From Streptomyces griseus (GTDB taxonomy: Bacteria > Actinomycetota > Actinomycetes > Streptomycetales > Streptomycetaceae), in the NCBI RefSeq assembly GCF_001715295.1, contig NZ_MDKB01000002.1, positions 1,448,313 through 1,512,312 on the forward strand: a stretch of 64,000 nt of DNA. The letters are read 5' to 3'. A model generated the notes under the pieces. It was not told where the DNA came from and searched no databases. It saw only the letters and a list, made by a program, of their open reading frames with translations. This document shows positions 44,770 through 54,657 of this stretch, piece by piece. The position numbers and the translations under genes were made by a program. Numbering within the stretch: the first letter of the stretch is position 1; the number at the start of each line of letters is the position of its first letter.

Positions 44770-46296
44770 TCACGGACGGCGCAGCGCGTCGGCCGCCGCG
44801 GTCCCGGCGGGGCCGGCCGCCAGCTCGGTCTCCAGCAGCTGCTTGCCCAGCAGCTCCGGGTCGGGGAGCTCCATCGGGTATTCGCCGTCGAAGCAGGCGC
44901 GGCAGAGGTTGGGTTTGGCGATCGTCGTCGCCTCGACCATCGCGTCCAGCGAGATGTACGCGAGCGAGTCCGCACCCATGGAGGTGGCGATCTCGTCGAC
45001 CGTCATGCCGTTGGCGATCAGCTCGGCACGCGTCGCGAAGTCGATGCCGAAGAAGCAGGGCCACTTCACGGGCGGGGACGAGATCCGGATGTGGATCTCG
45101 GCGGCGCCGGCCTCGCGGAGCATGCGGACCAGGGCGCGCTGGGTGTTGCCGCGGACGATCGAGTCGTCGACGACCACCAGGCGCTTGCCCTTGATGACTT
45201 CCTTGAGCGGGTTCAGCTTGAGGCGGATGCCGAGCTGGCGGATGGTCTGCGACGGCTGGATGAACGTCCGGCCGACGTAGGCGTTCTTGACCAGTCCGGC
45301 CCCGAACGGGATACCGCTCGCCTCGGCGTACCCGATGGCCGCGGGGGTGCCCGATTCCGGCGTCGCTATGACCAGGTCGGCCTCGACCGGCGCTTCGGCG
45401 GCGAGCTTCCGGCCCATCTCCACGCGGGAGAGGTAGACGTTCCGGCCGGCGATGTCGGTGTCGGGGCGGGCCAGGTAGACGTACTCGAAGACGCAGCCCT
45501 TGGGCTTCGCTTCTGCGAATCGAGAGGTGCGCAGGCCGTTCTCGTCGATGGCGATGAGCTCGCCCGGCTCGATCTCACGCACGTAGCTGGCGCCGCAGAT
45601 GTCGAGGGCGGCGGACTCGGAGGCCACCACCCAGCCGCGCTCCAGCCGGCCGAGGACCAGGGGGCGGATGCCCTGCGGGTCACGGGCCGCGTAGAGCGTG
45701 TGCTCGTCCATGAAGACGAGCGAGAAGGCGCCCTTGACCTCGGGAAGCACCTTCGCGGCGGCTTCCTCGACGGTGAGCGGCTTGTCCTCCTCGTCCCGCT
45801 GGCCGGCGAGCAGAGCGGTCACCAGGTCGGTGTCGTTCGTCGCGGCGACCCGGGTGGTCCGGCCGTCCTTGCGGGGAAGGTCGGCCACCATCTCGGCGAG
45901 CTGGGCCGTGTTCACCAGGTTGCCGTTGTGTCCCAGGGCGATCGAGCCGTGCGCGGTGGCACGGAACGTCGGCTGCGCGTTCTCCCACACCGAGGCACCG
46001 GTGGTGGAGTAACGGGCATGACCGACCGCGATATGGCCCTGGAGCGAACCCAGAGACGTTTCGTCGAAGACCTGCGAGACCAGTCCCATGTCCTTGAAGA
46101 CCAGGATCTGGGACCCGTTGCTCACTGCGATGCCCGCGGACTCCTGTCCACGGTGCTGCAGGGCATACAGTCCGAAATAGGTGAGCTTGGCGACCTCTTC
46201 GCCCGGAGCCCAGACACCGAAGACGCCGCAAGCGTCCTGGGGGCCTTTCTCTCCGGGGAGCAGGTCGTGGTTGAGTCGTCCATCACCACGAGGCAC
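44770..46296 (-). CDS. purF: Amidophosphoribosyltransferase
   Basis: A 508-aa enzyme making phosphoribosylamine from PRPP and glutamine, the committed step of purine synthesis and the usual target of feedback by AMP/GMP. The propeptide of 22 residues precedes the catalytic Cys23 (KGPQDACGVFG), which is exposed by autocleavage. The PRPP loop is VVVDDSIVRGNTQRAL. The start is GTG 46296. It is first in a purF-purM unit. Confidence 0.96.
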   Translation of the reverse strand: MPRGDGRLNHDLLPGEKGPQDACGVFGVWAPGEEVAKLTYFGLYALQHRGQESAGIAVSNGSQILVFKDMGLVSQVFDETSLGSLQGHIAVGHARYSTTGASVWENAQPTFRATAHGSIALGHNGNLVNTAQLAEMVADLPRKDGRTTRVAATNDTDLVTALLAGQRDEEDKPLTVEEAAAKVLPEVKGAFSLVFMDEHTLYAARDPQGIRPLVLGRLERGWVVASESAALDICGASYVREIEPGELIAIDENGLRTSRFAEAKPKGCVFEYVYLARPDTDIAGRNVYLSRVEMGRKLAAEAPVEADLVIATPESGTPAAIGYAEASGIPFGAGLVKNAYVGRTFIQPSQTIRQLGIRLKLNPLKEVIKGKRLVVVDDSIVRGNTQRALVRMLREAGAAEIHIRISSPPVKWPCFFGIDFATRAELIANGMTVDEIATSMGADSLAYISLDAMVEATTIAKPNLCRACFDGEYPMELPDPELLGKQLLETELAAGPAGTAAADALRRP

Positions 46297-47057
46297 GCCA
46301 CCGAGTGTAGGCGAGATCGACCACCGGTCCGAATTGGGTGGCCGCCCGGCGGGCGCCCCGGCCGGCAGGGCGGAGCGCTTCTCCCGGCGGTCCGGCCCGG
46401 CACCGGCACGTCACCCGGAGTGATCGCGGTCGGGTTCCCGAACGCCGTCCTCGGGAGGGTGAGGGCCCCCGGCGCCCGGCGGAAAGGCGTTACCGGCGGG
46501 TCGGGCCCGCCGGTGGCCGCGCTCCCGGAACGGCTCGCTCGTGGCACTCCGTGAGCCGGAACGTCCGGCAGCGGGGACGGCGGCGGCCCACCCGCTCCGT
46601 GGCGAGCCTCACACCGCGCGGCCGCGGGCGGAAGGCCTGCGGGCCACTCCCCGCCCCTGCTCCCGTACCGGCGAAAAGGACGGAACGCGCAGAACGGCTG
46701 TCACGGCGTGACCGGTCGGAACGTAGCGGACGGGTGGAAAGGGCGGAACGGCGACGAGATGCGCGAGCGCCCCGGCTGCGGACCGGGCCGGTTGGCGCAG
46801 GCGCTGCTCAGCCGCTGCACCGGGGTGGACGTGTCGGTGCGGGCGCCGGCCGTCGCCCCGCACGGGGTCGGGCTGGACCGCGGCCGGTGCCGCGCCGTCC
46901 GCGGAAGGCACGCACGCCGTCCCGGCACCGAGTTCGTCTGCGGCGGCGGCCAGGAACGACGCGCTTCCACCCTCCGCGCAGGGGCGGCCACGCACCCGCC
47001 TGTTCGTGTACTGGCGGGCTCCCGGCGTTCACGGCATGCGGGCGATCCGGTCCGCGG
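46297..47057. other. Intergenic region upstream of purF
   Basis: A 761-bp gap without a convincing gene. The perfect palindrome GTCACG-G-CGTGAC lies at 46700-46712, amid several CGGAACG repeats (46680-46760). The purF promoter should lie at about 46300-46420, but no consensus hexamers stand out. Confidence 0.4.
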
Positions 47058-47894
47058 TCAGTCCTCGTCCGCCGGGGCGGACGCGTGGAGCCCCTCGCCG
47101 TTCGCCGCCTCGACCGACAGCGAGCGGTGGTCGATCCCGTACGTCGTCCTCCCCTCCAGGACGCGGAGCAGCGCACGCTCCAGTTCCATCTGCGGCCCCG
47201 GGCACATCTTCCGGGTGGAGGCGAGCGGTCCGAAGGTGATCGTGGAGCCGGAGACCGTCGCCCGGCCGTGGAAGGAGTTGCAGCCGAGGCCTCCCCGTAC
47301 GGTGCCGTCCTCGCCGAAGGTGAGGTGCGCCGCGCCGTCCGTGCCCGGGGGCAGGGAGGTGGCGGTGCTCCCGGAGGTCAGCCCGGTCACCTTCCAGGCG
47401 GTGCCGGTGAGCGGAGCCGGTGGCTGCTCGACGAGGGCGACGGAGTCGCCCCGTGCCGTGGTCAGGGCCAGCGTCCTACGCTCGCCGCTGCCCGCCGTGT
47501 CGGCCTGGAGCTCACCGCGGAAGGCACGGCCCAGGGCCTCCTCGAAGCGCTGGACGTCCCTCTCGCAGCCCATCTCGGTGGTGGTGGCCGGGCCGACGGT
47601 GACCTTGGCGCCGTCGACGCGGGCCTCGGCGGTGAACCGGTTGCAGCCCAGACTTCCGGTGGCCCTCCCCTTCGTGTCGATCACGAGATGGGCGCCGGCC
47701 GGTGCGGGCGTCTTCCTCCCGTCGACGGTCAGGGAGGAGACCGTCCAGTGGACACCGGTCAGGGGCGGCTCCGTCCGTACGGTGCCGCTGCCGCCCCCGG
47801 ATGCGCCGGATCCCGCTCCGGATCCGGACTCCGTACCGCAGGCGGCCAGGGTGAGGAGGGCCAGGACGCTGACGACGATCCGTGGTGTGTGCAT
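47058..47894 (-). CDS. Lipoprotein with two META (HslJ-like) domains
   Basis: A 278-aa exported lipoprotein: signal MHTPRIVVSVLALLTLAAC with lipobox LAAC. Two META domains follow, each with the Leu-Gly-Cys-Asn motif (GSLGCNRF and GGLGCNSF) and a later conserved Cys (TEMGCERD, RKMCPG). META domains occur in HslJ-type envelope stress proteins. A role in envelope stress or metal tolerance is plausible but unproven. It lies 37 bp downstream of the mycothiol-type enzyme gene. Confidence 0.85.
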   Translation of the reverse strand: MHTPRIVVSVLALLTLAACGTESGSGAGSGASGGGSGTVRTEPPLTGVHWTVSSLTVDGRKTPAPAGAHLVIDTKGRATGSLGCNRFTAEARVDGAKVTVGPATTTEMGCERDVQRFEEALGRAFRGELQADTAGSGERRTLALTTARGDSVALVEQPPAPLTGTAWKVTGLTSGSTATSLPPGTDGAAHLTFGEDGTVRGGLGCNSFHGRATVSGSTITFGPLASTRKMCPGPQMELERALLRVLEGRTTYGIDHRSLSVEAANGEGLHASAPADED

Positions 47895-47931
47895 GGCGAT
47901 GGGACGGGCCGGCCGGGCGATCCGGTTCCCC

Positions 47932-48729
47932 TCAGCGCATCAGCGGGAGCAGCGGGCCGAGGTCGGCCCGCTCCCCACCGGCGCTGACCTGCGCCGCTTC
48001 CAGCGCCTGCGCCCACCCCGTACGGCCGGTCGCCAGCCGGGCCCAGGTGAGCGGGTCCGTCTCCACCACGTTGGGCGGTGTGCCCCGGGTGTGCTTGGGA
48101 CCGCCGATGCACTGGACGACGGCGAACGGCGGGACGCGTACCTCGACGGAGCCGCCGGGCGCCCGGTCCGCGAGCGCGTCGGCGAGCAGCCGGGTGCAGG
48201 TGGCGAGGGCCTGACGGTCGTACGGGATGTCGAGGCCGGTCGCCCGGTGCAGATCGTCGGTGTGGACGACGAGTTCGACGGTGCGGGTGACCAGGAAGTC
48301 ACCCAGCCGCATCGTCCCCGCCCGGGTCGTCACCAGCCGGTCACCGGCCGCGGGGACCAGCTCCGCGAACCGGGCGGCGGTCTCCGCGTACAGCGCGCCC
48401 AGGTCGGGCCGGTCCGTGGCCAGGTCCTGGGTGTGGCCGGCGATCTCCGCCGCGTCCCCGGCGGTGGAGAACGGCCACTCCAGCAGGGTGACCTCCGGCT
48501 TGGGACCGCCGGCCGGCTCCGGCAGCTCCATGGCCCGGCTGACCCGCTCCAGGGCCGTCGTGATGTGCGCCGCGAGGTCGCGTACGGTCCACTCCCCCAG
48601 CCCGGGCAGGGTCAGCTGCTCGGGCGTCAGGGCGGCGACGCCGTCCTTCACGTGGGCGAACTGGGCCAGGACCGCGGTCCGGACCTTGGAGACGTCGTAG
48701 GCGCGCGGGCGCTTCTTGGCCGGGGGCAT
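47932..48729 (-). CDS. Maleylpyruvate isomerase-family (mycothiol-dependent type) protein
   Basis: A 265-aa DinB-like protein. The N-terminal MDMPI bundle carries putative metal ligands in WTVRDLAAHITTAL and ELVVHTDDLHRATG. The C-terminal domain (about 180-265) resembles the sterol-carrier-like module of such proteins. Members use mycothiol in detoxification or isomerisation; the substrate is unknown. ATG 48729 has a poor ribosome-binding site. It forms a probable operon with the META-domain lipoprotein. Confidence 0.82.
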   Translation of the reverse strand: MPPAKKRPRAYDVSKVRTAVLAQFAHVKDGVAALTPEQLTLPGLGEWTVRDLAAHITTALERVSRAMELPEPAGGPKPEVTLLEWPFSTAGDAAEIAGHTQDLATDRPDLGALYAETAARFAELVPAAGDRLVTTRAGTMRLGDFLVTRTVELVVHTDDLHRATGLDIPYDRQALATCTRLLADALADRAPGGSVEVRVPPFAVVQCIGGPKHTRGTPPNVVETDPLTWARLATGRTGWAQALEAAQVSAGGERADLGPLLPLMR

Positions 48730-48952
48730 GGGGGCGAGACTAGCTCGATCGTTGCCCCCGGGTCCGGACAGTCGGTCGTGGTCGGTCGCTCGTACGAGTA
48801 ACCGCCCTACGTGCGGGCGGCGTTCGGCCGAGCAGGGGAGCCGGCCGAGGAACACGCGAGCTCGGCACGGAGGCCGTGCGGATGAGCCTGTCGCGTCCTG
48901 CTGTCCGGCAGGCGCCGCCGGACGGAGGGGACGTCCGGGACACGCCCTGGCG

Positions 48953-49941
48953 TCAGCCGGTGCCGGCGGGCTCCCCCGCCGTGAAGGTCTCCCCTCCGGC
49001 CGGCACACCGACCCCCCGCCAGGTGAACGGGATCCCCCGCGCCACGCCGAGGTCAGGGTGGTCCATCAGCTGGAAGTGCAGGTGCGGCTCGGTGGAGTTG
49101 CCGGAGTTGCCGCAGCGCGCGAGCTGCCGGCCGGCCCGGACGGTGTCCCCCGCCTTCACCAGGAGGGAGCTGCGCCGGAGATGGGCGTACGCGGCGTAGA
49201 CACCGTCCCCGAGGTCGAGGACGACGTGGTTGCCGACGACCCTGCGCGCGCCGGCCAGGTCCCGGACGGTTGCCTCGGCCAGCAGGAGGTAAGGCCTGTC
49301 CCGCACTTCCCGGTGGATCAGCGTGCGGCGTCAGATGCGGGGCATCGCAAGGCGGAGGGACGTCCGCATACTGGATGTATGGGGACGTTCCGACAACGCG
49401 GCGAGGTGCCGTAGCTGTCGTCGCACGCCCGCCGGGAACTGCGGGACAGGCCTTAGGCCAGCGCAGGGCCGGAATCACGGCTGGGGTGGTCGCGCTGCCC
49501 GTCGCTCGCGTGCACCACCGTGGCGTCCGCCACGGCGACGACGGGAGCGCCGAAGGCCGGGAAGTCGCGGTTCGGGCGGGCGACCGGCCACAGCCACCGG
49601 AACGCCGGGCGGCTCCCCTCCTCCGGATCGGCGACGAGGTCGATCGCGTACGTCTGCCCGTAGCCCTGGGTGCCGTGGCTGAGCATCCTGTCGGCGGGAC
49701 TGTTGCGCGCGGTCCAGCGGCCGGTCACGGGCGGTCCGGTCTCCACGGCGGGCCGGGCCTTCGCCAGGCCGGCCCGGCTGCGGCGGTTCACCAGGACCCC
49801 GATGGCCACGGCGGCCGCCGCGGGGACGAAGGCCGCCCCGTACGGAAACGGCGGATCGCCGAGGAGGCTCACCGGCACCAGGGCCAGGAAGGCGAGCCAG
49901 CAGCAGCGGTACAGCAGCATCGCGGCCTTACGTACGGGCAT
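48953..49941 (-). pseudogene. M23-family peptidase gene split by a MITE
   Basis: The 5' part (49453-49941, from ATG 49941) encodes two N-terminal membrane helices and the first half of an M23 domain (MLSHGTQGYGQTYAIDLV, ATVVHASDG), then stops at a TAA formed by the MITE border. The 3' part (48953-49290) continues it with LLLAEATVRDLAGARRVVGN, AAYAHLRRSSL and the metal motif EPHLHFQLMDHP. Removing 164 bp (element plus one TA) restores the frame exactly at ALA-YLLLAE. It forms an operon with the ArsR gene (40-bp gap). The product is presumably inactive unless the element is excised. Confidence 0.9.
49292..49453. mobile_element. MITE, 162 bp, IS630/Tc1-mariner-like
   Basis: The ends are inverted repeats: AGGCCTGTCCCGCA is perfect for 14 bp and extends to 22 bp with one mismatch (CACTTCCCGG versus CAGTTCCCGG). 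The element is flanked by TA on both sides (49290-49291 and 49454-49455), a target duplication typical of the IS630/Tc1-mariner group. It carries no transposase and so depends on an enzyme encoded elsewhere. The host gene is otherwise intact, so the insertion is recent. Confidence 0.88.
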
Positions 49942-49981
49942 GGTGTCCCTCCTTGCTCTCGGCGTCCACGGCGTACGGGTC

Positions 49982-50506
49982 TCAGGGCCGGGCGGCCGTG
50001 AGCACCACCAGCAGCGGCACGACCCGCGCACCCGGCACCTCGTACCGCCCCCGGCCCGCCGTCTGCAGCCAGCCCGCGGCCGTGAGCAGACGCAGATGGT
50101 GGTAGATCTGGCCGGTGGTGCCCGTCTCGTCCAGCCCGGCCAGCTCCGCGGCGGTGCGGCGGCCGCCGAGGATCTCGCGGAGTAACCGCAGCCGCACCGG
50201 GTGGCCGAGGGCGGCCAGGGGCTCGGCGGCCTCCGACCAGTCCGGGCGGTCCTCGTCCGCACCCAGCAGCCCCGCGGTGAGAGCGCCGTACTGCCACTCG
50301 TACCGCTCGCCGGCCGGAAGCCGGACGGCGCCGGTGAACAGCACCCCGCCGTCGGCGGCGGCGTCCCCGACCCTGTCGAGCTGGTCCTTCAGCCCGTCCA
50401 GCGCCCAGAAGTCGCCGTCCCCCAGCTCGGGGGCTCCTCGGTCCCCGGCCGATTCCAGTGCCGCGATCCGGCGCTCCAGCTCGGCCACACGTTCCTCGAG
50501 CTCCAT
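49982..50506 (-). CDS. ArsR-like winged-helix regulator
   Basis: A 174-aa protein. An N-terminal coiled coil (MELEERVAELERRIAALESA) and an unusual central segment with aromatic residues (YEWQYGALTAGLL) precede the winged helix: LGHPVRLRLLREILGGRRTA, then TTGQIYHHLRLLTAAGWL. There are no Cys metal-binding motifs, so it is not a classic arsenic sensor. ATG 50506 was chosen; GTG 50515 is an alternative. It is followed by the M23 pseudogene in one operon, which it probably controls through the operator just upstream. Confidence 0.82.
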   Translation of the reverse strand: MELEERVAELERRIAALESAGDRGAPELGDGDFWALDGLKDQLDRVGDAAADGGVLFTGAVRLPAGERYEWQYGALTAGLLGADEDRPDWSEAAEPLAALGHPVRLRLLREILGGRRTAAELAGLDETGTTGQIYHHLRLLTAAGWLQTAGRGRYEVPGARVVPLLVVLTAARP

Positions 50507-50516
50507 GACCACCACC

Positions 50517-50532
50517 TTACGTAGTTACGTAA
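50517..50532. promoter_or_regulatory. Operator of the ArsR-like regulator
   Basis: TTACGTA-GT-TACGTAA: perfect 7-bp arms, ten bases before the ArsR-like start. It is strikingly AT-rich for the region and well placed for autorepression. Confidence 0.65.
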
Positions 50533-50562
50533 TGTTCATCAACAGGTAGCGCGCCGCACGTC

Positions 50563-50597
50563 GAAGCCCCCGCCAGGTCGACCCGGGCGGGGGCTTC
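50563..50597 (-). terminator. Terminator of purL
   Basis: GAAGCCCCCGCC (50563-50574) pairs perfectly with GGCGGGGGCTTC (50586-50597), just downstream of purL (stop 50611) on the minus strand. Confidence 0.88.
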
Positions 50598-50610
50598 GGA
50601 GCAGGCGGAA

Positions 50611-52860
50611 CTAGGCGAACAGACCCTTCAGGGTCCCCTCGTGCGCCGTGCGCAGCTCACCCAGCGCGATGCTGAACTCGCCCTGGACCTCGATCTCCTC
50701 GCCGTCCACGACACCGATGCGGGTGACGGGCAGGGCCCGCGCCCCGCACATGTCGGTGAAGCGGAGCTCCTCGCTGCGGGGAACCGAGACGACCGCGCGC
50801 CCCGCCGACTCCGAGAAGAGGAAGGTGAAGGCGTCGAGACCGTCCGGCACGACCAGCCGGGCACCCTTCCCGCCCCGCAGGCAGGACTCGGTGACCGCCT
50901 GGATCAGACCGCCGTCGGAGAGGTCGTGCGCCGCGTCGATCATGCCGTCGCGCGAGGCCGAGATCAGGATCTCGCCGAGCAGCTTCTCGCGGCTCAGGTC
51001 GACCTTGGGGGGCATGCCGCCGAGGTGCCGGTGGATCACCTCGGACCACGCCGAGCCGCCGAACTCCTCGTGCGTGTCACCGAGCAGGTAGAGGAGCTGG
51101 CCCTCCTTCGCGAAGGCGACCGGCGTACGGCGGGTGACGTCGTCGATCACACCGAGCACGGCGACGACCGGCGTCGGGTGGATCGCCGTCTCACCGGTCT
51201 GGTTGTACAGCGAGACGTTGCCGCCGGTGACCGGGGTGCCCAGCTCCAGGCAGCCGTCCGCGAGGCCGCGGGTGGCCTCGGCGAACTGCCACATGACGTC
51301 CGGGTCCTCGGGCGAACCGAAGTTGAGGCAGTCCGAGATGGCGAGCGGCCTGGCACCGGACGCGGCGACGTTGCGGTACGACTCCGCCAGCGCGAGCTGC
51401 GCGCCCGTGTACGGGTCGAGCTTCGCGTAGCGGCCGTTGCCGTCGGTCGCCATGGCCACGCCCAGGTTCGACTCCTCGTCGATCCGGACCATGCCGGCGT
51501 CCTCGGGCATCGCGAGCACGGTGTTGCCCTGCACGAAGCGGTCGTACTGGTCGGTGATCCAGGACTTGGAGGCCTGGTTCGGGGAGGCCACCAGTTTGAG
51601 GACCTGCTCGCGCAGCTCGGCGCCGTCCGCCGGGCGGGCCAGCTTGCCGGCGTCGTCGGCCTGCAGCGCGTCCTGACAGGAGGGCCGCGCGAACGGGCGG
51701 TGGTACGTGGGGCCCTCGTGGGCGACCGACCGCGGGGGAACGTCGACGATCTGCTCGCCGTGCCAGAAGATCTCCAGCTGCGAGCCCTCGGTCACCTCAC
51801 CGATGACGGTGGCGATGACGTCCCACTTCTCGCAGATCTCCAGGAAGCGGTCCACGTGCTGCGGCTCGACGATCGCGCACATGCGCTCCTGCGACTCGCT
51901 CATGAGGATCTCCTCGGGCGAGAGCGAGGAGTCGCGCAGCGGCACGGTGTCCAGCTCGACGCGCATGCCGCCGGACCCCGCGGAGGCCAGCTCGCTCGTG
52001 GCGCAGGAGAGCCCGGCGCCGCCGAGGTCCTGGATGCCCGCGACGAGCTTCTCCTTGAAGATCTCCAGGGTGCACTCGATGAGGAGCTTCTCCTGGAACG
52101 GGTCGCCGACCTGGACGGCCGGGCGCTTCGCCGGGCCGGTCGACTCGAAGGTCTCGGAGGCCAGGACGGAGACGCCGCCGATGCCGTCGCCGCCGGTACG
52201 GGCGCCGTACAGGATGACCTTGTTGCCGGGGCCCGAGGCCTTGGCGAGGTGGATGTCCTCGTGCTTCATGACACCGATGCAGCCGGCGTTGACGAGGGGG
52301 TTGCCCTGGTAGCACTCGTCGAAGACCACCTCACCGCCGATGTTCGGCAGGCCCAGGCAGTTGCCGTAGCCGCCGATGCCCGCGACGACGCCGGGCAGGA
52401 CGCGGCGGGTGTCGGGGTGGTCGGCCGCACCGAAGCGCAGCGGGTCGACGACCGCGACCGGACGGGCGCCCATGGCGAGGATGTCGCGGACGATGCCGCC
52501 GACGCCGGTGGCGGCGCCCTGGTAGGGCTCGATGTACGAGGGGTGGTTGTGCGACTCGACCTTGAAGGTGACCGCGTACCCCTGGCCGACGTCGACCACA
52601 CCGGCGTTCTCGCCGATGCCGACGAGCATCGCGTCGTTGGCGGGGACCTTCTCACCGAACTGCTTGAGGTGGACCTTGCTGCTCTTGTACGAGCAGTGTT
52701 CGGACCACATCACGGAGTACATGGCGAGCTCGGCGCCGGTGGGGCGGCGGCCCAGGATCTCGCGGATCCGGGCGTACTCGTCCTCCTTGAGGCCGAGTTC
52801 CTTCCAGGGCTGCCCGGTGTCCGGGGTTTCGGCCGCGTGCTTGACCGTGTCCAGGCTCAT
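50611..52860 (-). CDS. purL: Phosphoribosylformylglycinamidine synthase subunit PurL
   Basis: A 749-aa small-type PurL, the synthetase subunit that converts FGAR to FGAM with ATP, working with PurS and PurQ. Motifs: [19 protein letters not shown] near the N-terminus, [40 protein letters not shown] and [19 protein letters not shown] 52860 overlaps the purQ stop by the tetranucleotide ATGA, giving translational coupling. Confidence 0.97.
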   Translation of the reverse strand: MSLDTVKHAAETPDTGQPWKELGLKEDEYARIREILGRRPTGAELAMYSVMWSEHCSYKSSKVHLKQFGEKVPANDAMLVGIGENAGVVDVGQGYAVTFKVESHNHPSYIEPYQGAATGVGGIVRDILAMGARPVAVVDPLRFGAADHPDTRRVLPGVVAGIGGYGNCLGLPNIGGEVVFDECYQGNPLVNAGCIGVMKHEDIHLAKASGPGNKVILYGARTGGDGIGGVSVLASETFESTGPAKRPAVQVGDPFQEKLLIECTLEIFKEKLVAGIQDLGGAGLSCATSELASAGSGGMRVELDTVPLRDSSLSPEEILMSESQERMCAIVEPQHVDRFLEICEKWDVIATVIGEVTEGSQLEIFWHGEQIVDVPPRSVAHEGPTYHRPFARPSCQDALQADDAGKLARPADGAELREQVLKLVASPNQASKSWITDQYDRFVQGNTVLAMPEDAGMVRIDEESNLGVAMATDGNGRYAKLDPYTGAQLALAESYRNVAASGARPLAISDCLNFGSPEDPDVMWQFAEATRGLADGCLELGTPVTGGNVSLYNQTGETAIHPTPVVAVLGVIDDVTRRTPVAFAKEGQLLYLLGDTHEEFGGSAWSEVIHRHLGGMPPKVDLSREKLLGEILISASRDGMIDAAHDLSDGGLIQAVTESCLRGGKGARLVVPDGLDAFTFLFSESAGRAVVSVPRSEELRFTDMCGARALPVTRIGVVDGEEIEVQGEFSIALGELRTAHEGTLKGLFA

Positions 52861-53537
52861 GCGTTGACCAGCTTCTTGATGATCGAGGTGAAGAAACCGA
52901 GGCCGTCGGTGCGGCCGGTACCGACCAGCGGCTCGACGGCGTGCTCGGGGTGCGGCATCAGGCCGACGACGTTGCCCGCCGCGTTGGTGATGCCGGCGAT
53001 GTCCCGCAGCGAACCGTTCGGGTTCCCGTCGAGGTAGCGGAAGGCGACGCGGCCCTCGGCCTCGAGCTCGTCGAGCGTGTGCTCGTCGGCGGTGTAGCGG
53101 CCGTCCATGTTCTTCAGCGGTACGGAGATCTCCTGGCCCGCGGAGTAGTCGGAGGTCCAGGACGTCTCCGCGTTCTCCACCCGCAGCTTCTGGTCGCGGC
53201 AGATGAAGTGGAGGTGGTTGTTGCGCAGCATGGCGCCGGGCAGCAGGTGCGCCTCGGTCAGGATCTGGAAGCCGTTGCAGATTCCGAGGACCGGCATCCC
53301 GGCCTTCGCCTCGGTGATGACCGTCTCCATCACCGGGGAGAAACGGGAGATGGCTCCGGCGCGCAGATAGTCGCCGTAGGAGAAGCCCCCTGCGAGGACC
53401 ACCGCGTCGACCTGGTGCAGGCCCTTGTCGCGGTGCCAGAGGGATACGGGTTCGGCCCCGGCGAGCCGGACGGCACGCAGGGCGTCCCGGTCGTCGAGCG
53501 TGCCGGGAAAGGTGACGACTCCGATACGAGCGGTCAC
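52857..53537 (-). CDS. purQ: Phosphoribosylformylglycinamidine synthase, glutaminase subunit
   Basis: A 226-aa class I glutamine amidotransferase that supplies ammonia to PurL. The triad is visible: Cys in [11 protein letters not shown] and His/Glu in [10 protein letters not shown]-terminal [13 protein letters not shown] and [13 protein letters not shown] are family hallmarks. GTG 53537 overlaps the purS stop codon (GTGA). Confidence 0.96.
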   Translation of the reverse strand: MTARIGVVTFPGTLDDRDALRAVRLAGAEPVSLWHRDKGLHQVDAVVLAGGFSYGDYLRAGAISRFSPVMETVITEAKAGMPVLGICNGFQILTEAHLLPGAMLRNNHLHFICRDQKLRVENAETSWTSDYSAGQEISVPLKNMDGRYTADEHTLDELEAEGRVAFRYLDGNPNGSLRDIAGITNAAGNVVGLMPHPEHAVEPLVGTGRTDGLGFFTSIIKKLVNA

Positions 53538-53803
53538 TTCGGCTCCTCGGACTTCTCGTCCGTCTCGATCCTGACGGTGAAGTCCTCGATGACGGTGTTG
53601 GCGAGGAAGGTCTCCGCCAGCTCGTCGATGCGGGCGAGGGCTGCGGCATCCACCGGCCCCTCGACCTCGAGCTCGAAACGCTTTCCCTGACGTACGTCCG
53701 CGATTCCGTCGAAGCCGAGACGGGGCAGTGCGCGCTGCACAGCCTGTCCCTGCGGGTCGAGGATCTCCGGCTTGAGCATGACGTCGACTACGACGCGTGC
53801 CAC
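53534..53803 (-). CDS. purS: Phosphoribosylformylglycinamidine synthase subunit PurS
   Basis: An 89-aa small structural subunit that bridges PurL and PurQ and helps channel ammonia. [20 protein letters not shown] opens the protein, and [15 protein letters not shown] is the conserved core. GTG 53803 was chosen over GTG 53809 because GGGAG lies five bases upstream and homologs begin with MARVVV. First gene of purSQL. Confidence 0.94.
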   Translation of the reverse strand: MARVVVDVMLKPEILDPQGQAVQRALPRLGFDGIADVRQGKRFELEVEGPVDAAALARIDELAETFLANTVIEDFTVRIETDEKSEEPK

Positions 53804-54169
53804 TGGCACTCCCGGTGGTGTGGTGCGGCTGTGTCTCCGAGGGGTTCCCCAGATCCCCGCGGGTCCACTCAGCGTACCTGGCCAGAAATTCTACGCGGGT
53901 AGATATCCGAGTACCACGATCACGCCGAGATATCGACAGCCACACCACGAAGGAAAAGACCTGGAAAAAAATCTTCACCCCGATTGCACCCGGACACGCG
54001 GATGCAATTGGCCGGGCTTCACAATGCGGCTCCCGCCGCTGTACAAATGATTAGCGGGGAAAGCAGGATTGCCCCGAAAACAGACGACACCAGTCGATCC
54101 GCATCCTCAGCGGCCGGAAGGCCGGTCGCATCCCGGACGCGACGGTGCCGTAGGAAAGGACCGATATCC
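53804..54169. other. Divergent promoter region of purSQL and the Lsr2-like gene
   Basis: About 366 bp, AT-rich in 53880-54130 for this genome, which suits promoters on both strands and Lsr2-type binding. A minus-strand -10 candidate TAGAAT is at 53888-53893, with no clear -35. An A-run (AAAAAAA, 53965-53971) stands out. No gene. Confidence 0.45.
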
Positions 54170-54505
54170 GTGGCTCAGCGCGTAGTGGTTTCGCTCTCCG
54201 ACGACATCGACGGGGGAGAAGCGGCGGAAACGGTCACCTTCGCCCTGGACGGGAAGTGGTACGAGATCGACCTCAATCCCGCCAATGCAAAGAAACTGCG
54301 CAAGGCCCTCGCGCCCTACATGGCGGCCGGCCGGAAGCAGACCGCCGCCGGCAGACACGGCAGGGCCCCCGTGGCGTACCACCACACCTCGGTCGCACCC
54401 GACCCCGCGGCCGTGCGCGCCTGGGCCCGCTCGCACCGCATGGAGGTGCCGGCCCGCGGCCGGATCCCCAAGAAGGTCTACGAGGCGTTCCACGCCGCCA
54501 GTTGA
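54170..54505 (+). CDS. lsrL: Lsr2-like nucleoid-associated protein (LsrL type)
   Basis: A 111-aa protein. The N-terminal dimerisation domain has VVVSLSDDIDGGEAAETVTF and WYEIDLNPANAKKLRKAL. The C-terminal DNA-binding domain has VRAWARSHRMEVPARGRIP, with the RGR minor-groove clamp and the KKVYEAF end. Lsr2 proteins bridge AT-rich DNA and silence foreign or secondary-metabolite genes. Streptomyces carry Lsr2 and this second paralog beside purSQL (SCO4076 from memory). GTG 54170 after AGGAAAGGA. Confidence 0.9.
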   Translation: MAQRVVVSLSDDIDGGEAAETVTFALDGKWYEIDLNPANAKKLRKALAPYMAAGRKQTAAGRHGRAPVAYHHTSVAPDPAAVRAWARSHRMEVPARGRIPKKVYEAFHAAS

Positions 54506-54577
54506 GGGCTACGCCCGGTATGCGCCGTTCCGGTACGACCTCGGACGGTGCCGGAACGCCGCCGCCGGAGAGCCGAC

Positions 54578-54608
54578 TTGCACAACACCCCTGCAGGTCG
54601 GCTAGAGT
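54578..54608 (+). promoter_or_regulatory. Promoter of the unusual tRNA-Gly
   Basis: TTGCAC (54578-54583) and TAGAGT (54603-54608), spacer 19 bp, end 49 bp before the tRNA. The next tRNA-Gly has an analogous TTACCG-N19-TAGAGT at 54740-54770. Confidence 0.55.
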
Positions 54609-54657
54609 CTGGAGCACGCCGAAGGGCAAGGCCGAAAAGCCGGGCCCCACGCAGCGT

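Noticed and set aside
46609-46995. 128-codon minus-strand ORF upstream of purF
   Set aside because: The composition is random high-GC, and all frames are open equally. No domain.
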